A DNA stretch of 31,694 nucleotides. Origin: an uncultured Clostridium sp. (lineage in GTDB: Bacteria; Bacillota; Clostridia; Clostridiales; Clostridiaceae). Of this stretch, positions 7,670 through 15,749 are shown one piece after another (positions within the stretch are counted from its first letter, which is position 1; the number at the start of each line of letters is the position of its first letter). The stretch is taken from the NCBI RefSeq assembly GCF_934754925.1, contig NZ_CAKVJA010000030.1, positions 1 to 31,694 on the forward strand, written 5' to 3'. A program made the position numbers and the translations under genes. The notes beneath the pieces are model-generated. The model saw only the letters and a program-made list of their open reading frames with translations, had not been told where the DNA came from and did not search any database.

Positions 7670-8566
7670 CTATTTAGACTTTTTTTCTAAAAAGTCTTTT
7701 GATTTTTCTAATAGTATTATTAAAGCTCCACCAATAATGAAGAATATCCAATCAAAGCTTGAAAGATTCATTGCTGCTTGAGGAACTTCTAATGTTGTAG
7801 GTCCCATAAATACTGCATAAATTGATCCAATCATTAAGCCTAAGATTAAGTAAATTATTGCAGATCTATATTTAAGTAATAAGAATTTAATTAATTTTAT
7901 GGTACTTAAAATCCCTACGATTACCCCTACTCCAAATATTATAAGAACAGGTAGGTAAGAAAAGTTAAAAGATAAAACTTCATGTATTGAATTTATGATT
8001 CCAGTATAAAGTCCAAATATTAATAATAATGTTGAACCTGATATACCTGGTAAAACCATAGCAGAAATTGCAATCATTCCAGCTATAAAAACAAATAAAC
8101 CAAGTCCAAAGCTTAAATTGCTTAATGAAAGATTCATACCACCAGTAGAGCCAGATGGATTAAAAAATGTAATTAAGACAACTATTAAAGCTCCAATTAT
8201 AGTAAAAATAATATTTTTGTATTTACCAACTAAAGAATCTTTTTCTTGTTTCATTATTAAAGGAATAGAAACTATTATAAAGCCAGTGAATAAAGAACTT
8301 ATGCTATAAATATGTGATTCAAAGATAGATGTTAATACTTTTATAGATAAAACGAAACCAATTACCCATCCAAATGCTAATTTAATTAAGAAAAATAAAG
8401 CTTTTTTCTTATCTTCTTTACTACTTTTAGTAGATGTTAATGAGTTTAATGAACCTATAAAATCATCATAAAATCCTAAAATAAAAGCAATAGTACCTCC
8501 CGAAACTCCTGGAACACTATCAGCTAGTGCCATAAAAAAACCTCTGATAAAATTAATAATAAACAC
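7670..8566 (-). CDS. DUF368 membrane protein (polyprenyl-phosphate transporter family)
   Basis: A 298-aa polytopic membrane protein with about eight to nine hydrophobic segments. It carries two related motifs, DSVPGVSGGT (16-25) and VLPGISGST (about 171-179), in opposite halves, as expected of an internally duplicated inverted-repeat transporter. DUF368 proteins were recently linked, with the DedA family, to flipping undecaprenyl phosphate back across the membrane for reuse in cell-wall synthesis. The start is a GTG with GAGGTGA 4 bases before it. It appears monocistronic and ends at the bidirectional terminator shared with tRNA-Arg. Family assignment is firm; the transport role is taken from homologues. 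Confidence 0.88.
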   Translation of the reverse strand: MFIINFIRGFFMALADSVPGVSGGTIAFILGFYDDFIGSLNSLTSTKSSKEDKKKALFFLIKLAFGWVIGFVLSIKVLTSIFESHIYSISSLFTGFIIVSIPLIMKQEKDSLVGKYKNIIFTIIGALIVVLITFFNPSGSTGGMNLSLSNLSFGLGLFVFIAGMIAISAMVLPGISGSTLLLIFGLYTGIINSIHEVLSFNFSYLPVLIIFGVGVIVGILSTIKLIKFLLLKYRSAIIYLILGLMIGSIYAVFMGPTTLEVPQAAMNLSSFDWIFFIIGGALIILLEKSKDFLEKKSK

Positions 8567-8799
8567 AATATCACCTCAAAATAAATATGTTAAGTATAAA
8601 ATAAATATACTAAGCATAGAAAATAATTAGTATATTTGTATAAAAATTATATTATAAATACAGAAAAAACACTAAATATTTTTTCAGAAAATAAATGTAA
8701 ATTTTATGTTTATTTATTGGTAAATTATATCATATACTAGTAACGTATGATATAATAAATATTAAAATATTTTATTAAATTACTAGGAGTGTGATTTTT

Positions 8800-10044
8800 T
8801 TGGAACCCAGTCAAGTGTGGCAGATAATAGTACTTATAATTTTACTAGTATTGTCTGGATTTTTTTCAATGTCAGAAACAGCACTTATGGCACTAAGCAA
8901 AATAAGAATAAGACATATGGTGGAAGATGGAGTAAAAGGAGCTAAATTAGTTGAAAAGCTAACAGAAGACCCAAATAAATTATTAGGAGCCATATTAATA
9001 GGGAATAATATAGTTAATATTTTAGCTTCATCATTAGCTACAACATTATTTGTTTCATTAGTTGGACCGAGCGGTGTTGGAATAGCAACAGGTGTAATGA
9101 CTGTATTAGTACTTATATTTGGAGAAATAACTCCAAAATCAATAGCAAAACAAAAATCAGAAGAGGTATCATTAAAGGTAAGTAAGCCAATAAACATAAT
9201 AGTAAAATTATTTAAACCATTTATAGGTATATTTACTTTTATCTCAAGTGGTTTTATAAGATTATTAGGTGGAGATCCAAAGGCCAGCGAGCCATTTATA
9301 ACAGAAGAAGAATTAAGAACAATGGTTGGTGTTAGTGAAGAAGAAGGTGTCCTTGAAGATGTGGAAAAAGAAATGATCTTCAATGTATTTGATTTTGCAG
9401 ATGCACAAGCTAAGGATGTTATGGTACAAAGAGTTGATATTGTAGCAGTTGATTCTAATGCAACTTATGAAGAAGTTTTAGATGTTATAAAGACAGAGCA
9501 GTTTTCAAGAATTCCAGTATATAATCAAACTATAGATGATATAGTTGGAATATTATATGTTAAGGACTTAATTATAGCAGGACAAAATAAGAATGGATTT
9601 AAAGTAACTGACTATATGAGGGAACCTTATTATACATTTGAATTTAAGAAAATCAAAGAATTATTTAATGAAATGAAAAAGACAAGGAATCATATTAGTG
9701 TAGTTCTAGACGAATATGGTGGAACTGTTGGAATAGTGACTATAGAAGACCTAATTGAAGAGGTTTTTGGTGATATAGAAGATGAATATGATGATTACGA
9801 AAATGAAATAGAGGTAATTAAAGAAGATGAATATGTTGTCGATGGAAGTGCAAAATTAGATGACATAAGTGAATTAATTGGAGTAAATATGGAGTCAGAA
9901 GAATTTGATTCTGTTGGTGGATTAATAATAGGTGAATTAGGAAGATTCCCTGATAATAAAGAAGAAGTAAATCTAAATAATATTAGGTTTGTAGTAGAAG
10001 AAGTAGACAAAAATAGAATAAAAAAAGTAAGAATTTACACATAA
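8800..10044 (+). CDS. CNNM/CorC-family membrane protein with tandem CBS domains ("hemolysin" family)
   Basis: A protein of about 414 aa. The N-terminal DUF21/CNNM domain (residues 1 to about 170) has three or four membrane segments and the signature GFFSMSETALMAL. Two CBS domains (about 195-320) follow, including the typical EYGGTVGIVTIEDLIEEVFGDI end, then an acidic stretch and the C-terminal CorC_HlyC domain (ending NRIKKVRIYT). Homologues are linked to magnesium efflux and tolerance; the hemolysin label is historical. A GTG at 8791 opens the frame but lies one base from the AGGAG; the TTG at 8800 is 10 bases away and starts MEPSQVW, so I prefer it. A terminator follows at 10073. Confidence 0.9.
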   Translation: MEPSQVWQIIVLIILLVLSGFFSMSETALMALSKIRIRHMVEDGVKGAKLVEKLTEDPNKLLGAILIGNNIVNILASSLATTLFVSLVGPSGVGIATGVMTVLVLIFGEITPKSIAKQKSEEVSLKVSKPINIIVKLFKPFIGIFTFISSGFIRLLGGDPKASEPFITEEELRTMVGVSEEEGVLEDVEKEMIFNVFDFADAQAKDVMVQRVDIVAVDSNATYEEVLDVIKTEQFSRIPVYNQTIDDIVGILYVKDLIIAGQNKNGFKVTDYMREPYYTFEFKKIKELFNEMKKTRNHISVVLDEYGGTVGIVTIEDLIEEVFGDIEDEYDDYENEIEVIKEDEYVVDGSAKLDDISELIGVNMESEEFDSVGGLIIGELGRFPDNKEEVNLNNIRFVVEEVDKNRIKKVRIYT

Positions 10045-10072
10045 ATTAATTTTTAAATATTATAAAAAGAGT

Positions 10073-10123
10073 GGTGAGTGACAAATATTAAAATAGAAAA
10101 TAATTTGTCATTTGCCATTTTTA
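10073..10123 (+). terminator. Rho-independent terminator
   Basis: GGTGAGTGACAAAT (10073-10086) pairs over 14 bp with ATTTGTCATTTGCC (10103-10116) using three G-U pairs, then ATTTTTA. The G-U pairs indicate the plus strand. Confidence 0.7.
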
Positions 10124-10180
10124 GTTTATATAAAAGTTAAAAGGTTAAATATACATACTAGCTAAGGGGAGAACTAAACA

Positions 10181-10618
10181 ATGAATTATATGGAGATTGC
10201 TTTAGAGGAAGCGAAAAAAGCTTATTCTAAAGGTGAAGTTCCTATTGGAGCAGTTATAGTAAAGGATAATAAGATAATAGCTAGAGCACATAACCTAAAA
10301 GAAACTCTAAAGTCTGCAATAGCACATGCTGAAATTTTAGCAATTGAAGAGGCTAGTAAGAAAATTGGAGATTGGCGGTTAAATGGAGCTGAAATGTATG
10401 TGACATTAGAACCTTGCTCTATGTGTGCTTCTGCAATAGCGCAGGCTAGAATATCTAGATTACATATAGGAACATTTAATAAAGATATGGGAGCCTGTGG
10501 AACTATATTAAATATATTGGATTATGACATTTTTAATTCCTATGTAACTATAAATTGGTGTTATAATGAAGAGTGTAGTGAATTAATAAGTAAATTCTTT
10601 TATGAGAGAAGAAAATAG
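10181..10618 (+). CDS. tadA: tRNA adenosine(34) deaminase
   Basis: A 145-aa cytosolic zinc enzyme that deaminates A34 of tRNA-Arg(ACG) to inosine, needed to read CGN codons. The zinc deaminase signature is complete: H49-A-E51 (E51 as proton shuttle) and PCSMC with C79 and C82. Length is typical. A GGGGAG site lies 9 bases before the ATG. lgt follows after 27 bases without a terminator, so the two are probably cotranscribed. Confidence 0.95.
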   Translation: MNYMEIALEEAKKAYSKGEVPIGAVIVKDNKIIARAHNLKETLKSAIAHAEILAIEEASKKIGDWRLNGAEMYVTLEPCSMCASAIAQARISRLHIGTFNKDMGACGTILNILDYDIFNSYVTINWCYNEECSELISKFFYERRK

Positions 10619-10645
10619 TTAAATCAAAAGGGGAGAAGGTAGGAA

Positions 10646-11416
10646 ATGAATCCAGTAGCATTTGAAATTTTTGGAATGCCAATAAGATGGTATGGAATTA
10701 TTATTGCAAGTGGGGTTTTAGTAGCATTTTTTTTATCATATTTACTTGCAAAGAAAAAAGGATTAGATTTTGATATTATTACAGATGGATTTTTATGGAG
10801 TTTTCCATTTGCAATAATTGGTGCTAGGTTATATTATGTTGCTTTTGAATATAAGAATTATCATTCATTTATTGATATAATAAATATAAGAAATGGTGGT
10901 ATGGCAATACATGGTGGACTTATTGGGGGATTATTAGTTGCCTATATATTTACTAGAGTAAAAAAGATAAATTTCTTTGAATATATTGATGTAATAATTC
11001 CTGGAGTTATATTAGCTCAAGCAATAGGTAGATGGGGAAACTTTATGAATCAAGAAGCGCATGGAGGTGCAGTTTCAGAAGCTTTTATAAGTAAATTTCC
11101 AAATTTCATACAACAAGGAATGCTTATAAATGGAACTTATTATCATCCAACATTCTTATATGAATCTATATGGAATTTAATTGTTTTTGGAATATTAATA
11201 TTTATTCTTTATAAAAAGAAAAATCAACATGGAGTTGTTTTAGGTAGTTATATGGTTCTTTATTCCATGGGAAGATTTTTTATAGAAGGATTAAGAACTG
11301 ATAGTTTAATATTCTTTGGATTAAGAACAGCACAAATAATTAGCTTAATTGGGATAGTTATTGGAGGTATAATAATATTTATATCTAACAAGAATAGTAA
11401 GAAAAAGTTTATATAA
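10646..11416 (+). CDS. lgt: prolipoprotein diacylglyceryl transferase
   Basis: A 256-aa integral membrane enzyme with seven predicted membrane segments. It transfers diacylglycerol from phosphatidylglycerol to the lipobox cysteine of prolipoproteins, the first step of lipoprotein maturation. Key residues are visible: H89 in AIHGGLIGG, the Lgt signature GRWGNFMNQEAHGG with R129, N132 and E137, and a later conserved Arg in GRFFIEGLRTD. The ATG has GGGGAGAAGG upstream. It would act on lipoproteins such as the deacetylase at 2457. It is the last gene before a terminator at 11424. Confidence 0.96.
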   Translation: MNPVAFEIFGMPIRWYGIIIASGVLVAFFLSYLLAKKKGLDFDIITDGFLWSFPFAIIGARLYYVAFEYKNYHSFIDIINIRNGGMAIHGGLIGGLLVAYIFTRVKKINFFEYIDVIIPGVILAQAIGRWGNFMNQEAHGGAVSEAFISKFPNFIQQGMLINGTYYHPTFLYESIWNLIVFGILIFILYKKKNQHGVVLGSYMVLYSMGRFFIEGLRTDSLIFFGLRTAQIISLIGIVIGGIIIFISNKNSKKKFI

Positions 11417-11423
11417 TTACTGA

Positions 11424-11468
11424 AAATAAAGTGGAATAATCTTTAAAGAGGATATTTCCACTTTATTT
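11424..11468 (+). terminator. Rho-independent terminator of tadA-lgt
   Basis: Inverted repeat AAATAAAGTGGAA (about 11424-11436) with TTCCACTTTATTT (11456-11468), with further weak pairing inside. Confidence 0.7.
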
Positions 11469-11591
11469 ATTTAGTAGAAAAATTATAAAAAAATCTTTTT
11501 ATTGAACTACAATAATATTTATGTTAAAATGAGAAAGTATCAATAATAGGTATAAAATAAAAATAAATTATTTTTATCTATTTTACGGTAT

Positions 11592-11681
11592 GGAGAGATG
11601 TCCGAGTGGTTGAAGGAGCACGCCTGGAACGCGTGTATAGGGGAAACTCTATCGTGGGTTCAAATCCCACTTTCTCCGCCA
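11592..11681 (+). tRNA. tRNA-Ser (anticodon GGA)
   Basis: A 90-base class II tRNA with encoded CCA. Acceptor GGAGAGA/TTTCTCC, anticodon stem CACGC/GCGTG around loop CTGGAAC (anticodon GGA, reading TCC/TCT), long variable arm TATAGGGGAAACTCTA, and T-arm GTGGG TTCAAAT CCCAC. It lies 2 bases before the SRP RNA, so the two are likely one transcript. Confidence 0.96.
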
Positions 11682-11683
11682 TA

Positions 11684-11950
11684 GCCGTGCTAGATGGGGA
11701 GTTAGCGGTGCCCTGTAACCTGCAATCCGCTACAGCAGGATTTAATTCCTCACCTAGGCTTTAATCTGTTTGGTCTGCCCTATGCAAGTGATGTTGAGGG
11801 TCGGGTCCCACGCGACGTAAGACTGTGAACCTCGTCAGGTCCGGAAGGAAGCAGCGATAAGCAGCCCCTGCGTGTGACGTGGATCAATCTTGCCTGAGTT
11901 AACTACATAGGTAACGCTTATAGATTACTGTCGAAGTGAGGTGCACGGTT
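11684..11950 (+). ncRNA. ffs: large bacterial SRP RNA (scRNA)
   Basis: The RNA of the signal recognition particle, about 267 nt, of the Gram-positive type with an Alu domain. The 5' GCCGTGC pairs with 3' GCACGGT (11943-11949). The universally conserved Ffh-binding helix is visible as GTCAGGTCCGGAAGGAAGCA around 11835-11855. In Bacillus and clostridia this RNA is normally next to dnaX; here about 3.8 kb carrying ppcA and dfrA-thyA separate them. Confidence 0.95.
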
Positions 11951-11959
11951 TTAAATTAT

Positions 11960-11987
11960 CCTTTCTTTTAGAAAGAAAGGCTTTTTT
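11960..11987 (+). terminator. terminator of the tRNA-Ser/SRP RNA unit
   Basis: CCTTTCTTT (11960-11968) pairs with AAAGAAAGG (11972-11980), followed by CTTTTTT. Confidence 0.9.
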
Positions 11988-12116
11988 AATGTTTATAATG
12001 ATTTTTATTTAAATTATACTGATGATTAAAAATAGAGTAAATCTAATTATCATCATAAAATTTTATTAATTACGGTTACTCTTCAATAGGATTAACAATA
12101 TAGGACAAAAAACAAT

Positions 12117-12173
12117 AGGACAGAAAAATAGGGAAATTTCGTTAGAAATATCCCTATTTTTCTGTCCTTTTTT
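12117..12173. other. orphan long hairpin with T-run
   Basis: An 18-bp perfect stem (12117-12134 with 12151-12168), an A-A mismatch, 5 more bp (12136-12140 with 12145-12149) and a GTTA loop, followed by TTTTTT on the plus strand. The preceding SRP RNA already has its own terminator 130 bases upstream. TAGGACA occurs twice (12101 and 12116). The rest of the 380-bp gap before ppcA holds no gene that I can support. Confidence 0.7.
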
Positions 12174-12363
12174 AGATAAAAGTTATATCTAAGGAAGGTT
12201 TTAAAATATATGCAACAATATAAATTTACTAATAATAAGTATGACTAATGCAAGTCGAGGAATTAAAAAATTGCATTTTTTATAGAAAAGTATTGTAAAA
12301 ACATATCAAAATGAAATATAATAAAAATATAAAATGCAAAATTTTTAAGGGGGGCTATTTAGA

Positions 12364-13980
12364 ATGAGAAAATTTCCAAATTCAATGATGACACAACATC
12401 CAGATAATGTAGAAAGATACATATCAATTCAACAAGAGCCGGCAGAAGCTATAGAAGGATTAACACCTCAAGATAAGGGTGGGCTTGGAATAGATGAAAT
12501 AATGATAGACTTTGAGGGTAAGTTAACTCCATATCATCAAACATCTCAAGTTGCCTTAGGGTTAATTGGTAATGATATAGTTCCTGGAAGGGATGTTAGA
12601 ATAACACCAAGAATACCAAATGCAAATAAAGAATCTGTATTTAGACAGTTAATGAGTATAATGTCTATAGTAGAAACAAATGCACAAGCATATCATCTAA
12701 CGGGTATACAAGCCATTAGAGAAGTTGTAGTTCCAATGGTTGAGACAGGGCAAGAAATTTCAGAGTTCCAAGATAGAGTTAATTCTGTTATAGAACTAGG
12801 AAATAAAAATTATCCAGTGAAATTTGAAGAAAATAGTGTAAGAATAATTCCTTTAGTAGAAGATGTTCCAGCATTAGTTAATGTTGATAAGATATTAGAT
12901 GAATTTTATCATATATCAGAAAAAAAGGGTCATAATATAGATTATTTAAGGTTTATGATAGCACGTTCTGATACAGCTATGTCTTATGGATTAATATCAG
13001 GAGTACTTTCTGTTGTTATGGCTATAGATAAAGCTTATAAATGGGGAAAAGAACATGGGGTAGAGGTAGCTCCTATATTAGGATGTGGGTCACTTCCGTT
13101 CAGAGGACATTTTACAGGTAGAAATATAGATAAAATATTACAAACTTATGCAGGAGTAAAGACATTTACTTTCCAATCAGCGTTAAGATATGATCATGGG
13201 GAAGAAGAAACAAAACAAGCTGCTAGAGAACTTAAGGAAAAGGTTGATATGTATGAACCTAGAAACTTCTCAGAAGAGGATATAGAGTTAATGAAGGAGT
13301 TTATAGGAATATTATCTAAACACTATTTAACGACGTTCTTAAAGGTAATAAATACTGTTTCATTTGTATCTGACTTTATTCCGAAGAATAGAGATAGATT
13401 AACTAAAGCTAAAACTGGATTAGAATATAATAGGGAAGTTGCTAATCTTGACAATATAGCAAACTTAGTAAGTAATGAAGAGTTAAGGAAAGAAATATTA
13501 AGCATAGATAATTCTGTTGAATATGCTGTACCAAGAGCGATATCATTTACTGGAGCTATGTATACATTAGGTATGCCACCAGAGCTTTTGGGCATGGGTA
13601 GAGGTCTTAAAGAAATAAAAGATAAGTTTGGACAAGAAGGAATAGATAAATTATTGGAATTCTATCCTATGTTAAGAGAAGACTTAGGGTTTGCAGCTAG
13701 ATTTGCAAATGCTGGAGTTAGTAAGAAAATAATAGATGAAACTGCAAGACAAGAATATAAAGAAGATATGAAGTATGTTAATGAAATATTAGATTTAGGA
13801 TTAGACTATGAGTTTATAAATGATAATGAGTTCTATCATACTTTATTAAAGACTACAAGACCAATAATAATGCATTTAATAGGCTTAGAGTTAGATATAA
13901 TTGAAAGTAAGACTGAAGAGTTAAAGATTTTAAATGAATGGATTATTAGAATGGGTAAGGTCAGAGGAAGTATTGGATAA
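12364..13980 (+). CDS. ppcA: archaeal-type phosphoenolpyruvate carboxylase
   Basis: A 538-aa enzyme that carboxylates PEP to oxaloacetate with bicarbonate, refilling the TCA/aspartate pool. It is the short archaeal type (PepcA, about 500 aa), not the roughly 900-aa bacterial type. The N-terminal MMTQHPDN, the IDFEGKLTPYHQ segment, RIPNANKE, the ARSDTAMSYG motif and GCGSLPFRGHF are all typical of this family. A strong GGGGGG site precedes the ATG. It is a single-gene unit closed by a bidirectional terminator. Archaeal-type PEPC is rare in bacteria but established in C. perfringens and some lactic acid bacteria, so the family is old transfer rather than a recent insertion. Base usage is like its neighbours. 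Confidence 0.95.
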   Translation: MRKFPNSMMTQHPDNVERYISIQQEPAEAIEGLTPQDKGGLGIDEIMIDFEGKLTPYHQTSQVALGLIGNDIVPGRDVRITPRIPNANKESVFRQLMSIMSIVETNAQAYHLTGIQAIREVVVPMVETGQEISEFQDRVNSVIELGNKNYPVKFEENSVRIIPLVEDVPALVNVDKILDEFYHISEKKGHNIDYLRFMIARSDTAMSYGLISGVLSVVMAIDKAYKWGKEHGVEVAPILGCGSLPFRGHFTGRNIDKILQTYAGVKTFTFQSALRYDHGEEETKQAARELKEKVDMYEPRNFSEEDIELMKEFIGILSKHYLTTFLKVINTVSFVSDFIPKNRDRLTKAKTGLEYNREVANLDNIANLVSNEELRKEILSIDNSVEYAVPRAISFTGAMYTLGMPPELLGMGRGLKEIKDKFGQEGIDKLLEFYPMLREDLGFAARFANAGVSKKIIDETARQEYKEDMKYVNEILDLGLDYEFINDNEFYHTLLKTTRPIIMHLIGLELDIIESKTEELKILNEWIIRMGKVRGSIG

Positions 13981-13999
13981 AATTAATAATTAAATAAAG

Positions 14000-14025
14000 A
14001 AAAGTCGGCTTAGCCGACTTTTTTG
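14000..14025. terminator. bidirectional terminator (ppcA / dfrA)
   Basis: AAAAGTCGGC (14000-14009) pairs with GCCGACTTTT (14013-14022) with a 3-base loop, T-rich on the plus strand and A-rich on the left arm. Confidence 0.88.
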
Positions 14026-14041
14026 TTTTTTGTTAAATATA

Positions 14042-14533
14042 TTATTTTTTTACTAAATCAATAAATTGATATTTCAATCCATTCTTTTCACAAGTAAATA
14101 TTTCTGATTCAAAATCCACAGCAAACTCATCAAAATCTATCTGTGGAAAACTTGTATCTCCATCAAAAGATTTAAAAACTTTTGTTAAAAACAACTTATC
14201 CACATTGTGGATAAGTTGTGCGTAAATTTCGCCTCCACCTATAATAAATGCGGTCTCAGATGAGTTTTTATATTTGTTGATAACTTCAGACAAACTGTGG
14301 ATAACTTCTACATTTTCGTTATCCATAGTATAGTTCTTATCTCTTGTGATTATAACATGTTTTCTATTGGGTAAGACACCAGGTAAAGATTCGAAAGTTT
14401 TTCTACCCATTATAATTGTATGGTCTGAAGTAATTGCTTTGAATCTTTTTAAGTCTTCAGGTATATGCCATAAAAGCTTATTATCTCCACCGATAATATT
14501 ATTTTCTGCTACAGCCACTATAATAGAAAGCAT
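14042..14533 (-). CDS. dfrA: dihydrofolate reductase
   Basis: A 163-aa NADPH-dependent enzyme that regenerates tetrahydrofolate from the dihydrofolate made by ThyA. Visible family features: AVAENNIIGGDNKLLWHIPEDLKRF (catalytic acidic residue in PEDLKRF), TIIMGRKTFESLP, and the NADPH-binding FIIGGGEIYAQLI. Length is normal. Its ATG overlaps the thyA stop by one base (TAATG), so translation is coupled to thyA. The coding sequence contains several DnaA-box sequences, including a near-perfect 29-bp palindrome, listed separately. Confidence 0.95.
   Translation of the reverse strand: MLSIIVAVAENNIIGGDNKLLWHIPEDLKRFKAITSDHTIIMGRKTFESLPGVLPNRKHVIITRDKNYTMDNENVEVIHSLSEVINKYKNSSETAFIIGGGEIYAQLIHNVDKLFLTKVFKSFDGDTSFPQIDFDEFAVDFESEIFTCEKNGLKYQFIDLVKK
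14112..14327. promoter_or_regulatory. cluster of DnaA-box sequences inside dfrA
   Basis: Three perfect DnaA boxes (TTATCCACA or its complement TGTGGATAA) lie at 14196-14204, 14206-14214 and 14296-14304. Two with one mismatch lie at 14152-14160 (TGTGGAAAA) and 14319-14327 (TTATCCATA), and one with two mismatches at 14112-14120. The first two perfect boxes face each other with one base between them, inside a 29-bp palindrome (14191-14219). I saw no other perfect box in the window. Function as a DnaA-binding or titration site is inference. Confidence 0.6.
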
Positions 14534-15324
14534 TAAACGGATACCTCCATTTTTATTGCTGGATGATATTTATAATCTATAAGTTTAATATCATCTGCTG
14601 TAAAGTCATAGAAGTTAGTTATTTCAGGATTAATCCAAAGCTTAGGAGCCTCATACTCATCGTTAGCTCTAGTTAGTTGAAGTTTCATCCCTTCTACTTG
14701 GTTTTCATATATATGTGCATTATTAATTACATGAGTAAATAAACCAGGTTTAAGTCCTGTTACTTGAGCAATTAAATGAACTAGCACTGCATATTGTGAT
14801 GTATTAAAAGGTACACCTAGTGGTATATCTCCGCTACGTTGTACAAGCATACAGTTTAATCTACCATCAGTAACATCCCACATGGTCATGAAACAACATG
14901 GTTGAAGAGTCATATGAGGTAGATCTTCTATATTCCACATAGTCATAAGCATTCTTCTATCCTGAGGGTTTGTTTTTAATGTCTCAATAAGCTTATCAAC
15001 TTGATTGAATTTAGCTATCTGATAGCCGTAGCCCCTACCAATAGTATTATTTTCATCAACCCATTCATCCCAAATATGAACGTTTTGCTCTTGTAACTTA
15101 GTTACGTCATTAGATTGATCTTTATAAATCCATAACATTTCTTTTACAGCAGTTTTAAATGCTACAAATTTAGTTGTTAGAATAGGAAATTCCTTTTCTA
15201 AATTAAACTGCATTACTTGATGAGGTAACTTATATGTTGGCATACCAGTTCTATTATTATCGTAGTAGCCGTTATTTAAAATATCTTCTACTATACTTAA
15301 GTATTTTTTGTCATATAGACTCAT
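14533..15324 (-). CDS. thyA: thymidylate synthase
   Basis: A 263-aa ThyA-type enzyme that methylates dUMP to dTMP with methylenetetrahydrofolate, producing dihydrofolate. The catalytic cysteine is C143 in LQPCCFMTMW; RTGMPTY, QDRRMLMTMWN, QRSGDIPLGVPFNTSQYA and DYKYHPAIKMEVSV are family blocks. AGGAGGTG lies upstream of the ATG. The gene is first in a two-gene operon with dfrA, which recycles its folate product. Confidence 0.96.
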   Translation of the reverse strand: MSLYDKKYLSIVEDILNNGYYDNNRTGMPTYKLPHQVMQFNLEKEFPILTTKFVAFKTAVKEMLWIYKDQSNDVTKLQEQNVHIWDEWVDENNTIGRGYGYQIAKFNQVDKLIETLKTNPQDRRMLMTMWNIEDLPHMTLQPCCFMTMWDVTDGRLNCMLVQRSGDIPLGVPFNTSQYAVLVHLIAQVTGLKPGLFTHVINNAHIYENQVEGMKLQLTRANDEYEAPKLWINPEITNFYDFTADDIKLIDYKYHPAIKMEVSV

Positions 15325-15749
15325 CTAAACACCTCCTAAAAGTATATATAATCTATTTTACTATAAAATCCCCATTATACTACAAAATTCTTATGTGAAA
15401 AATAAAGAAATTTATATAAAAAAATAATATTAAATATAAAAAGGTAGAAAAGTATCGAAAGTAGTTAAATAAATAACAAACATATGTAAAATAAATACAA
15501 TAAAATGTTAAAAAAATAACAATAAAAAATAAATAAATATACGTGATAAAAGTGTGAAATAAGAAATATGTATAAAACTTGAATAAATATGCAGAATGAT
15601 GAATTCTATGTTTATTCATGTTAGTATATGAGTTTTTTTATAAATAATACGTATATAGTATGGTGTAATAAAGGGGGAAAAATCTTTAACTATTAATAGA
15701 ATTTGGGTATAATAAAAAATAAATACTACGCAAAAGAGAGGTGAGTATA
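15325..15749. other. divergent intergenic region thyA / dnaX
   Basis: AT-rich promoter region for both genes. Upstream of dnaX, TATAAT at 15708-15713 has TTTAAC 17 bases before it (15685-15690), a likely sigma-A promoter with a weak -35. A minus-strand open frame (15380-15619) is aromatic-rich low-complexity sequence with no ribosome binding site and is not a gene. Confidence 0.5.

Noticed and set aside
8811..9383. Long minus-strand open frame opposite the CNNM gene
   Set aside because: Shadow of a clear coding gene; Ser/Pro/Asn-rich product without ribosome binding site or family features.
15380..15619. Minus-strand open frame of 79 codons between thyA and dnaX
   Set aside because: Aromatic-rich, no ribosome binding site, lies in the divergent promoter region.
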